A DNA stretch of 13,587 nt from Clostridia bacterium (GTDB lineage: Bacteria; Aerophobota; Aerophobia; Aerophobales; AE-B3A): contig WJOQ01000207.1 of assembly GCA_009618505.1 (NCBI GenBank), forward strand, positions 1 through 13,587, in the 5' to 3' direction. Shown here one piece after another: positions 7,556-13,486 of the stretch. A model generated the notes under the pieces. It saw only the letters and a program-made list of their open reading frames with translations, had not been told where the DNA came from and did not search any database. The position numbers and the translations under genes are program-made. The stretch's first letter is position 1; every line of letters starts with the position of its first letter.

Positions 7556-7657
7556 ATTGCCCTTCTTTCCCACCCGGATAATCCGCACCTGGCCTACCAA
7601 CGTCAAAGTAAATTGATGCGCGATGCCTTTGAAAAAGAAGAATCTGTATCTTTTTGA
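7556..7657 (+). pseudogene. 3'-end remnant of a second GHKL ATPase gene
   Basis: These 102 bases align without gaps to the last 34 codons (stop included) of the intact ATPase gene (10586-10687), with seven differences. Five of them are silent or a stop-for-stop change (CCC/CCG, TTC/TTT, two GAG/GAA, TAA/TGA); the other two fall in one codon and give Thr to Val. Nothing upstream resembles the rest of the gene, so it is a truncated copy. The mostly silent differences imply that it diverged while still a working gene and lost its body later. The rest of the 7470-7735 stretch holds no other recognisable gene. Confidence 0.88.
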
Positions 7658-7735
7658 TATAGTATTGCAATTGGCTTCGCCTTTTCAGATTTCGTCCTTT
7701 TAAAACTCCTGGGAAAACCCTGTTAATTTCATTTC

Positions 7736-7764
7736 TTGCTAGTCTATGTAACTTCTGCTATAAT
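7736..7764 (+). promoter_or_regulatory. Promoter for the DUF5647 gene
   Basis: TTGCTA (7736-7741) and a consensus TATAAT (7759-7764) are spaced by 17 bases with a TG one base before the -10 box. Transcription would begin near 7771, about 70 bases ahead of the ATG at 7844. Confidence 0.7.
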
Positions 7765-7843
7765 CTTGCTTTCACTTACGCTACATTGGATCTTAAGAGA
7801 TTTTGGAAAGAGTACAGAGAAAAACATAAAAAGGAGTTTGATA

Positions 7844-8107
7844 ATGACTAAAGAGGAAATGATTAAGAAGAACCTTGATTTACACGCCGAATTTATGAGA
7901 TATACCTTTGAAAACCCAAATGCTCTAGATAGGATACCCAAAGGCTCCCGATTGGTAATTTTGCCTGATGATGATCCCCAACTTTATGAGGAGAATCTAA
8001 AAATTGTCAAAGACTCACAGCAAAAGAAACTACCCGTTGTAATTGTGAGAATGAAAACTCCCACACCAATAGTTCCAAAGATAGAGATAATCTCTTCTTC
8101 CAATTAG
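7844..8107 (+). CDS. DUF5647 family protein
   Basis: An 87-residue soluble protein with the pattern of the DUF5647 family: MTKEE, a KNLDLHAEFMRYTFENP helix, IPKGSRLVILPDDDP, and a C-terminal VVIVRM strand. Function is unknown for the family, whose small members often lie near toxin-antitoxin or mobile genes. I choose the ATG at 7844, with AAGGAG seven bases upstream. The longer frame from 7736 would place a hydrophobic leader on top of the promoter and is not convincing. Monocistronic as far as can be seen; downstream (8108-8596) lie only remnants and repeats. The family call is from memory of its motif pattern. Confidence 0.75.
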   Translation: MTKEEMIKKNLDLHAEFMRYTFENPNALDRIPKGSRLVILPDDDPQLYEENLKIVKDSQQKKLPVVIVRMKTPTPIVPKIEIISSSN

Positions 8108-8156
8108 TGGAAAATCCCTGAACTTTGAATCTTGAACATCGAACTTGAAAAACATT

Positions 8157-8255
8157 TGAAATAACTATAGGATTTCCTTTTATTCCTAACTTCATACTCT
8201 TGCTTTCCAGCTCATTTCTCAAGGCTCCCTCTCCTACCAGTAATAGTTTAACTCT
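8157..8255 (-). pseudogene. Glycosyltransferase family 4 fragment
   Basis: On the minus strand a 33-codon stretch reads RVKLLLVGEGALRNELES and continues KSMKLGIKGNPIVIS. This matches the start of the C-terminal Rossmann half of GT4 glycosyltransferases (the common pattern is vkLLLVGdGplrneLe-KelGI--nViF). It has no start codon, no catalytic E-x7-E region and runs directly into a TTCAAGTTC-type simple repeat on one side and into the ~147 bp repeat region on the other. I read it as the remnant of a transferred or deleted gene. Confidence 0.6.
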
Positions 8256-8290
8256 TCCTCTTTTCCTTTTAGTTTTCTCGAACGTTCTTT

Positions 8291-8437
8291 GTTAAGCATC
8301 TTTTCATAACCTCATCAGCTTTAGCAAAACAAAACAAAATCCTGCATGTAGGCAATATAATAAAAGGGAATTACCCGAGCAAAGAATCCGATACACTGGC
8401 AGAGATAAATCATCAGTCACTGGAGGAGGAAGATGAT
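8291..8437. repeat. ~147 bp direct repeat, left copy
   Basis: About 80% identical over its length to 13193-13339 in the same orientation, with at least one single-base indel. Conserved cores include GTTAAGCAT at the left end, AACCTCATCAGCTT, AAAGAATCCGATA and CATCAGTCAC. It lies between the GT4 fragment and the hicBA promoter. On the minus strand both copies can be read as -RILF-FA-ADEV-K-CL-, hinting at decayed coding sequence, but stops interrupt the longer frame in the right copy. Confidence 0.8.
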
Positions 8438-8511
8438 GATCAAAGCATAAGAAAAAGAAGAGATTAGAAAACTGTATGTATTTTGTAGAACGAGACTTTA
8501 AGCGAAAATGG

Positions 8512-8539
8512 TTGACATTACTTTTCAAAATCCTATAAT
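8512..8539 (+). promoter_or_regulatory. Strong promoter for hicBA
   Basis: Consensus TTGACA (8512-8517) and consensus TATAAT (8534-8539) with a 16-base spacer. Initiation near 8546 gives a leader of about 50 bases before the GTG of hicB. Type II antitoxins usually repress such promoters, but no clear operator palindrome is visible here. Confidence 0.8.
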
Positions 8540-8596
8540 TACAAAAAGCAATGAGAAAATCTACAGAAAACTATTCAAGAAGGGAGGTTCTTACAG

Positions 8597-8851
8597 GTGA
8601 TCGGTGAATATATTGAAGCTGCTCTAGCAAGAGCAAAATATGAAATTATTGAAGATAAAGAACCATACTATGGAGAGGTGTTGGGACTAGATGGAGTATG
8701 GGCAACTGGTAAAACCCTGGAAGAATGTCGTAAAAATCTTGCCGAAGTCATAGATGGTTGGATCGTGGTGAGATTAGGAAAGGGACTACTCATTCCTCCC
8801 ATAGGAAAATATAAAATAGAAGAACCCAAAAGATTAAAAGTTGGCATCTAA
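8597..8851 (+). CDS. hicB: HicB family antitoxin
   Basis: An 84-residue protein with the partial RNase H-like fold of HicB (UPF0150): YEIIEDKEPYYGEVLGLDGVWATGKTLEECRKNLAEVIDGWIVVRLGKG. It neutralises the downstream HicA toxin. It begins with GTG, with AGGGAGG nine bases upstream. This is the short form: after the IPP turn it ends with KYKIEEPKRLKVGI and has no visible HTH or ribbon-helix-helix DNA-binding tail, so autoregulation would need another factor or HicA-assisted binding. It overlaps hicA by 11 bp. Antitoxin-first order is an accepted variant. Confidence 0.88.
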   Translation: MIGEYIEAALARAKYEIIEDKEPYYGEVLGLDGVWATGKTLEECRKNLAEVIDGWIVVRLGKGLLIPPIGKYKIEEPKRLKVGI

Positions 8852-9059
8852 ACTCTCGCCGGTTCCTTGGATAGAGTTAGTGAGGCGATTGCGCAAGTTG
8901 GGCTTTGAAGGGCCTTATCGAGGAGGAAAACACCCATACATAGTCAAAGGAAATCTAGTTCTAACTATCCCAAATCCACATAGAAAAGAAATAGGAGTTG
9001 ATCTCCTTATACGTATTTTGAAGCAGGCGGCAATTACGAGAAAAGAGTCGCTTAAGTAG
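8841..9059 (+). CDS. hicA: HicA family toxin (mRNA interferase)
   Basis: A 72-residue double-stranded-RNA-binding-like ribonuclease toxin of the HicA/YcfA family. It opens with SKLSPVPWIELVRRLRKLGF and carries the catalytic-histidine region YRGGKHPYIVKG (His31). It continues with LTIPNPHRKEIGVDLLIRILKQAAIT, the usual IP-H--EI--G-L--ILK-A pattern. The start is a TTG inside the last codons of hicB; the conserved N-terminal SKL motif follows directly. No strong ribosome-binding site is seen, consistent with translation coupled to hicB. All expected toxin residues are present, so it looks intact. Confidence 0.88.
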   Translation: MASKLSPVPWIELVRRLRKLGFEGPYRGGKHPYIVKGNLVLTIPNPHRKEIGVDLLIRILKQAAITRKESLK

Positions 9060-9076
9060 GTTCTAAGGTAGAACCT
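9058..9076 (+). terminator. Hairpin at the end of hicA
   Basis: AGGTTCT (9058-9064) and AGAACCT (9070-9076) form a 7 bp stem with a five-base loop that overlaps the hicA stop codon. There is no following T-run, so it may be a 3' stabilising hairpin or a factor-dependent end rather than a classical terminator. Confidence 0.4.
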
Positions 9077-9111
9077 CGAAGATCAACTCCCTTAGTCTTT
9101 CCATTACCACC

Positions 9112-9125
9112 CTACTCATGAGTAG
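9112..9125. promoter_or_regulatory. 14 bp perfect palindrome upstream of the GHKL ATPase
   Basis: CTACTCATGAGTAG is a perfect palindrome about 65 bases before the ATPase ATG, nested in a looser CCCTAC...GTAGGG pair (about 9110-9140). It could be an operator for a dimeric repressor. No good sigma70 promoter is obvious in the 9077-9187 spacer, so expression may depend on an unusual promoter or on read-through from hicBA. Confidence 0.4.
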
Positions 9126-9187
9126 CTATAGTTTGTAGGGTCCTGCTCATTGTAGGCAACCTAAAAAGCAAAAGAAAAGTGAATTAA

Positions 9188-10687
9188 ATGAGAGAAGAAG
9201 CTACTTTGCGTATTCCGGTGACAGTGGATAAAAGCCATATTATAGCTTTGGGAGAGAGACTCTATGGAGAGAGCATTGAACTTATTCGAGAGCTGGTCAA
9301 TAATGCTTATGATGCAGATGCTAGCGGAATAAATGTTCAGATAAACAAAGATAACATTGTAGTAGAAGACGATGGAAATGGCATGACTCTTGAAGGATTA
9401 AAGGAATACTTTAATATTGGTTCGCCGCAGAAAAGAATACTCAAAAAATCCCCCAGATTTGCTCGGGAAATGATTGGCCAATTTGGTATAGGTAAATTCT
9501 CCAGCCTCTCTGCCTGCCAGAGATTCGAGGTGTGGACAAAAAAAGATAACTTTGCAGCCACAGTAACCTTTGATAAGCATGAGTGGGAGAAAAATAAGGA
9601 TGTCTGGCATCTTCCTTTGAAAATTCAGACTCCTTCCCCTAAACAGAAAAACGGGACGCGAGTTACCCTCACCGGATTAACCAAAAATTTCAAAGTCTCC
9701 GATGTTAAGGCTCATCTTATGGAAACGGTACCCCTTAAAGCTCCCAATTTTTCTGTCTATGTTAATGGAGAGAAACTATCTTCCCAGTATATAGCCGGCA
9801 AGAAAATTCCTTTTTTGGAGGGAACTGAGTTCGGGACAGTTTATGGGGAGATTATTTTGGTCACCTCTGATTCCTCTCCCCAAGAAAAAGCAGGTATTCA
9901 ATGTAAGGTGAAAGGAGTAACCATCAAGAGAGACTTTTTTGGCCTGGAAAATTTAGGTTCGCCGGCCAAAAAGATTTATGGATTCGTCAATGCCAATTTT
10001 CTACCTATCACTAGCGATAGAACTGGCTTCATCATCGATTCTCCTCAATACCAGGCTTTTGAAACAGTAATGCAGCAGGTAGCCAAGAGAGTAAGAGAGC
10101 AATTAAGAATCCTGGCCGATGAGAGAGGTAACCGGAAGATAAATCGAAGATTAAAAGAAGCTATGAAAAGAATTGAAAAGGCTCTTTTACATAATCCGGA
10201 CCTGTGCCCTTTTGGGCTGGCAGCTGAGGGAGAAAAAATTGAGCAAGGAGAAGAGAAATTAGAAATCACTAAAGAGGAAAAAGGAGGACCTCCTCCGGAA
10301 GAATGGAAAGAGCCGAAAGGAAGGAGCAAAGAAAAGCCAAAATTTGAGGAATTCCCGCGAAAGAGGCCAAAAATAAGATCCTTGACTTCAACCGGGGTAA
10401 TCAGACAACTAAAGGCAAAAGAGATGGGAATAACCTGCCTGGTCGATCATTTTGGAGAAGATGGACCCGAATCCTATATTGAAGGGTCGATGGTCTATAT
10501 CAACCGAGACCATCCCGTTTATAAGGAGGCAGCTAAGACAAGGCTATCTTTTGTTATGCATCTGGCTCGTTTGTTAACCCAGGAAATTGCCCTTCTTTCC
10601 CACCCGGATAATCCCCACCTGGCCTACCAACGTCAAAGTAAATTGATGCGCGATGCCTTCGAGAAAGAGGAATCTACATCTTTTTAA
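9188..10687 (+). CDS. GHKL (MutL/MORC/Hsp90-type) ATPase, 499 aa
   Basis: An ATP-binding protein of unknown role. The N-terminal HATPase domain shows all Bergerat-fold boxes: ELVNNAYDADAS (E35 catalytic base, N39 Mg ligand), VEDDGNGM (60-66) and IGQFGIGKFSS (96-106). The spacing, including IGSPQKRILKKSPRFARE, is like MORC/MutL/Hsp90 proteins. Residues about 160-310 look like the companion S5-type transducer domain, ending NFLPITSDRTGF. A helical segment (about 312-345), a charged K/E/P-rich linker (about 345-400) and a small C-terminal domain (TGVIRQLKAKEMGITCLVD... and VYINRDHPVYKEAAKTR) follow. No helicase, nuclease or HTH domain is recognised. It lies alone between two toxin-antitoxin pairs, and two truncated paralogues flank it. 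The ATG at 9188 has only a weak ribosome-binding site. A defence, repair or stress role is possible but unproven. Confidence 0.85.
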   Translation: MREEATLRIPVTVDKSHIIALGERLYGESIELIRELVNNAYDADASGINVQINKDNIVVEDDGNGMTLEGLKEYFNIGSPQKRILKKSPRFAREMIGQFGIGKFSSLSACQRFEVWTKKDNFAATVTFDKHEWEKNKDVWHLPLKIQTPSPKQKNGTRVTLTGLTKNFKVSDVKAHLMETVPLKAPNFSVYVNGEKLSSQYIAGKKIPFLEGTEFGTVYGEIILVTSDSSPQEKAGIQCKVKGVTIKRDFFGLENLGSPAKKIYGFVNANFLPITSDRTGFIIDSPQYQAFETVMQQVAKRVREQLRILADERGNRKINRRLKEAMKRIEKALLHNPDLCPFGLAAEGEKIEQGEEKLEITKEEKGGPPPEEWKEPKGRSKEKPKFEEFPRKRPKIRSLTSTGVIRQLKAKEMGITCLVDHFGEDGPESYIEGSMVYINRDHPVYKEAAKTRLSFVMHLARLLTQEIALLSHPDNPHLAYQRQSKLMRDAFEKEESTSF

Positions 10688-10800
10688 TTTAAGCGTTGAC
10701 CAGAGGTTTTCACAAATAATATTTAGATAGTTTTATATTCACAAAGTTATACTTCTACAGTATGTTATATATAGATTCGATTCAATAGGAGGCGAGAACA

Positions 10801-11028
10801 ATGGGTAAAACTACATTTGCCATAAAGATTAGTGAAGAAGTTGTGAAGAGTTTTAAAACATTCTGTAAAGAACACGGCATCAAATATTCCTTCTTTGTAG
10901 AGGAAGCCATCAAAGGAAAACTAGAAGAGGAAGAGCTCAAAGAGGATCTTTTAGACTTGAAGACTCTTGGCAAGGAAGAAAAACTCGCCATTCCCTTTGA
11001 GAAATATTTAAGGAGTCGCGGTGCATGA
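10801..11028 (+). CDS. Ribbon-helix-helix antitoxin (RelB/CopG-like)
   Basis: A 75-residue protein with a short N-terminal strand (TTFAIKIS), two helices (SEEVVKSFKTFCKEHG and YSFFVEEAIKGKLEEEELKED) typical of RHH/CopG DNA-binding dimers, and a C-terminal tail (EKLAIPFEKYLRSRGA) suited to wrapping the toxin. AGGAGG lies eight bases before the ATG. The stop overlaps the toxin start by eight bases. It should neutralise the RelE-like toxin and repress the pair. Upstream (10688-10800) is very AT-rich; TTGACC at 10696-10701 may be a -35 element, but no matching -10 box is convincing. Confidence 0.82.
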   Translation: MGKTTFAIKISEEVVKSFKTFCKEHGIKYSFFVEEAIKGKLEEEELKEDLLDLKTLGKEEKLAIPFEKYLRSRGA

Positions 11029-11272
11029 AATAAATATTATTCCTTCAGCGAGGAAAGATCTAGGTGGCTTAGATAAAAAGGTTTTTACTCAGATAAAAAA
11101 TAAGATAATTTCTTTAGCCTCTGATCCCCGTCTTTCTGGTTCTTTAAAGTTGACCGTCGAGGAGGGTTATCGCATAAGAAGTCGGAATTATAAAATTCTA
11201 TATCGTATAGATGACAAAGATAACATGATCTACGTCTATAGGGTAAAACATAGAAAAGAATCTTACAGATAA
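11021..11272 (+). CDS. RelE/ParE family toxin
   Basis: An 83-residue RelE-fold protein: strand 1 HEINIIPSARKDL, a two-helix segment DKKVFTQIKNKIISLASDPR, then SGSLKLTVEEGYRIRSRNYKILYRIDDKDNMIYVYRVKHRKESYR. The YRIR, YKILYRI and VKHRKE-YR motifs are standard for RelE mRNA interferases, with a basic face and H77 near the end. It starts with GTG, preceded by AAGGAG with five bases, overlapping the antitoxin stop by eight bases. It appears intact. ParE-type gyrase inhibition is the alternative; the short form and VKHR--YR ending favour RelE. Confidence 0.87.
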   Translation: MHEINIIPSARKDLGGLDKKVFTQIKNKIISLASDPRLSGSLKLTVEEGYRIRSRNYKILYRIDDKDNMIYVYRVKHRKESYR

Positions 11273-11399
11273 ATTTCCTTTGATGATAGGGGAAGTGGAG
11301 AAGATCATTGGCCGCAAAATCACGGCTGAGAAATGGAATCGATTGTGATTTGAATATATGAACCTTGAACTTTTAAAACCCAAACTAAACTTCTTTTGG

Positions 11400-11416
11400 A
11401 GGCTTCAGCTGAGCCT
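11400..11416. terminator. Hairpin between the RelE-like toxin and PAP2 genes
   Basis: AGGCT (11400-11404) and AGCCT (11412-11416) form a 5 bp stem with a seven-base loop. On the plus strand it is followed by TTTCATAAATCTTTT. It lies between two converging genes, so it may serve as a weak terminator for either. The remaining 11273-11525 spacer holds a TTGAACTT-type simple repeat near 11355 and two short coding-like stretches that I do not call as genes. Confidence 0.3.
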
Positions 11417-11525
11417 TTCATAAATCTTTTCCAGCCTGAAGACACTCTTTTCTATCCTATGAGCTTGTATCATTCGATAAGGCTCTTCCTCCATAGATTC
11501 TCTCAATTTCACATCAGAAAGAATT

Positions 11526-12482
11526 CTATTTATTGTTTTCTGCCTCCTCCCTTTTCCTCTTTTTCCAGGAAAAATACTTCCACCTGAGCACTTCCCTGCC
11601 CTTCTTTTTTGACAATATAGTACCATCATTTTCCTGCAAAAGTTGGCTGAAGACTAACGGTGCAAAGAAAAAGACCCATAATCCCATTACCGTGTATCGC
11701 AATAAGTCGTATAAATAGATGGTGGGAAAGATTTCTTTCAGTATAGTTCGAATAATAAACAAGATGACAAGACCTATTAATCCCTTGAAAAACTGTATTT
11801 TAAGAGAAGCTCGTTCAACAAACCCAATATATTTATTTTCCAATGTACTACCTACTCCCATCCCTACAAGAAGACCAAAAACTTTTGCCGAGTTGGGGTT
11901 ATGATAAAGTGCAAATAATAGTAGGGGCAAACAGACTGATATTGTTATCTTGGCCAGTAAAGACAAATTCATCAATCTCTTGCCAATAATATTATATATT
12001 TTGATAAAGATAAAAGTAATGAATAGTCCTATTAAAATACCACCTATAACATCATGTGGGTAATGGAGCCCGAGATAAACTCTAGAAAGAGAGATAAATA
12101 TCACGAAAATCACTCCTAAGCATAATAAAAATCTCTTTTTAGCTTTGCTTACCACATATGACCAAAAAGTAGTTGTTCCTTGTGAATGTGCACTAGGAAA
12201 ACCTACAGTACCTGCAGTGGCCTCTTTATATAATATCCTGATTGAGGGGTCCGATGGACGGGGAAGGTAGAAAAAAGCTTTTAGAGTTAAATTTACAAAT
12301 GCTGATAATGAGAAAAGTAGAGCTAGCCTAAAACCATTCCTTTTACTAAAACACCAATAAATAATCGGAATGATCAGCATATAAAAGGTCTCCGAGCCTA
12401 AATTAGTAATAGCCCTGAAGAGCATATCAAAAGTAGAGTTAGAAATTGACTGAATTAAAAGAATTATTTGAATCTCGCTCAT
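11526..12482 (-). CDS. PAP2 superfamily membrane phosphatase
   Basis: A 318-residue integral membrane phosphatase of the PAP2/phosphatidic-acid phosphatase family, likely acting on lipid phosphates such as undecaprenyl diphosphate or phosphatidylglycerophosphate at the outer face of the membrane. All three motifs are present: K-x6-RP (K68, R75, P76), PSAHS (96-100, a variant of PSGH with catalytic H99) and SRVYLGLHYPHD (S133, R134, H140, D144). About seven or eight hydrophobic helices are visible. Those after residue 160 form an extra C-terminal membrane part not needed for catalysis, then a basic tail (KKKGREVLRWKYFSWKKRKREE). The ATG has AAGGGA about nine bases upstream. The true substrate cannot be told from sequence. 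Confidence 0.9.
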   Translation of the reverse strand: MSEIQIILLIQSISNSTFDMLFRAITNLGSETFYMLIIPIIYWCFSKRNGFRLALLFSLSAFVNLTLKAFFYLPRPSDPSIRILYKEATAGTVGFPSAHSQGTTTFWSYVVSKAKKRFLLCLGVIFVIFISLSRVYLGLHYPHDVIGGILIGLFITFIFIKIYNIIGKRLMNLSLLAKITISVCLPLLLFALYHNPNSAKVFGLLVGMGVGSTLENKYIGFVERASLKIQFFKGLIGLVILFIIRTILKEIFPTIYLYDLLRYTVMGLWVFFFAPLVFSQLLQENDGTILSKKKGREVLRWKYFSWKKRKREEAENNK

Positions 12483-12596
12483 GGCTGAATTTCCCTTAAT
12501 TTTCTCCCAATCATATATTCACTTATCTTCAATGGTTTAGCATAGACCCAATATAGAGTTTGCATTCCGGTATGTTTTGTAGTTAGTGTGAAGGGA

Positions 12597-12624
12597 GCAA
12601 GGAGATGTAGGTATTCGTCCTTGC
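12597..12624. repeat. Hairpin in the spacer between the two membrane-protein genes
   Basis: GCAAGGA (12597-12603) and TCCTTGC (12618-12624) form a 7 bp stem with a 14-base loop. The flanking 12483-12712 spacer also contains a TGTAGGGC-like word on the minus strand that recalls TGTAGGG at 9134-9140, possibly a degenerate dispersed repeat. No gene is seen in this spacer. Confidence 0.4.
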
Positions 12625-12712
12625 AATACTAAGGTGAAATTGCTGCCCTACACAATGCTATTTGTATCAAGTTATTTTGATTTCCTTTTAGTCTATATAG
12701 GGTGAAATGAAT

Positions 12713-13201
12713 TTACACGATTCTATCCCCTCTTCTCCTGAATTTGTATTGCACAAAAAAGATAATCCCTCCAATGAGTTCTATCCCTGGCAATAGAAGA
12801 CTCCCCCAATATACATTTGTTTTACTTATTATCAAAACGGGAATAAGATGAGATCCCGAAAGACAGAAAAGTTCTATACTGGTAATAAAAGAGAAATGTT
12901 TCCAGAGAATATTTTTAGCAACGGCCTGCCGATAATAATATTCGGCAAAAATAACAAGAACAAGCCATAAAACACCCAATATGAGAAAAATCATTTTATC
13001 TACTGCGGAAGCAGCCCATCTACTAACTGAGAAGAGATAAAGAATAGATAAAGATAAGTTTCTAGCGGAAATTAGACATAAAAATCCTAACCCTGCAGTA
13101 ATAACCCAAAATACATAAACCAATATCCATTGTATCCAACTAGTCTTCATTTTATGAAATTTCCCCGGCACCTCTTTAGTTAATCTTTTTCTGTTAAGCA
13201 T
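12713..13201 (-). CDS. Four-helix membrane protein, unknown family
   Basis: A 162-residue protein I do not recognise. Hydrophobic helices lie at about residues 23-45, 67-87, 98-118 and 125-149. The N terminus is basic (MLNRKRLTKEVPGKFHKMK) and the C terminus is basic (QYKFRRRGDRIV), suggesting both ends face the cytoplasm. No catalytic motif is visible. The first ATG (13201) falls within the ~147 bp repeat, with GAGG nine bases upstream; the ATG at codon 18 (13150) is a real alternative and would make the N terminus independent of the repeat. It is transcribed toward the PAP2 gene with a 230 bp gap and may be cotranscribed with it. Confidence 0.65.
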   Translation of the reverse strand: MLNRKRLTKEVPGKFHKMKTSWIQWILVYVFWVITAGLGFLCLISARNLSLSILYLFSVSRWAASAVDKMIFLILGVLWLVLVIFAEYYYRQAVAKNILWKHFSFITSIELFCLSGSHLIPVLIISKTNVYWGSLLLPGIELIGGIIFFVQYKFRRRGDRIV

Positions 13202-13339
13202 TCTTTTATAACCTCATCAGCTTCAGCAAAACGAAACAAAATTCTGAATGTGGGTGACAAAATTAAAAGGAAACTACCTCAGTAAAGAATCCGATATACT
13301 GACAAAGATAAGTCATCAGTCACCGGACAAGGAAGATGA
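13193..13339. repeat. ~147 bp direct repeat, right copy
   Basis: About 80% identical to 8291-8437 in the same orientation. The left end overlaps the first codons and ribosome-binding site of the minus-strand membrane-protein gene. About 40 bases beyond its right end begins a fragment of the GHKL ATPase gene. Confidence 0.8.
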
Positions 13340-13381
13340 CTCTAATTTTACCCTTTTTTAATTAAAACTGCAAGGTGGGAG

Positions 13382-13486
13382 GCTATGAAAAGGATTGAAA
13401 AGACTCTTTTGCATAATCCGGACCTTTGTCCTTTTGGACTGATAGCTCAGGGAGAAAAGATTGAGGAAGGAGAAGAGGTCGAATAA
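13382..13486 (+). pseudogene. Internal remnant of a third GHKL ATPase gene
   Basis: These bases encode AMKRIEKTLLHNPDLCPFGL, then IAQGEKIEEGEEVE and a stop. They match residues about 325-357 of the intact ATPase (gene positions from 10160) with only a few amino-acid changes and many silent ones. The copy lacks the whole ATPase domain and ends at a TAA where the intact gene continues. GGGAGG lies just before the ATG, but the spacing is only two bases, so translation as a 33-residue peptide is doubtful. The following 100 bases to the window end show no gene. Confidence 0.85.

Noticed and set aside
7736..7843. N-terminal hydrophobic extension of the DUF5647 protein
   Set aside because: It overlaps a TTGCTA-17-TATAAT promoter and has no ribosome-binding site, while the internal ATG has AAGGAG and the family-like start.
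8304..8528. 74-residue hydrophobic minus-strand frame over the left ~147 bp repeat
   Set aside because: The frame is broken by a stop in the right repeat copy and overlaps the hicBA promoter; no family match.
11279..11349. Short plus-strand frame reading IGEVEKIIGRKITAEKWNRL
   Set aside because: Coding-like but only about 22 codons, no family recognised and no start signal; too little to call.
11405..11629. 74-residue minus-strand frame overlapping the 3' end of the PAP2 gene
   Set aside because: Its last part (LRESMEEEPYRMIQAHRIEKSVFRLEKIYERLS) looks protein-like, but it overlaps PAP2 in another frame, lacks a ribosome-binding site and matches no family I know; possibly a gene remnant or chance.
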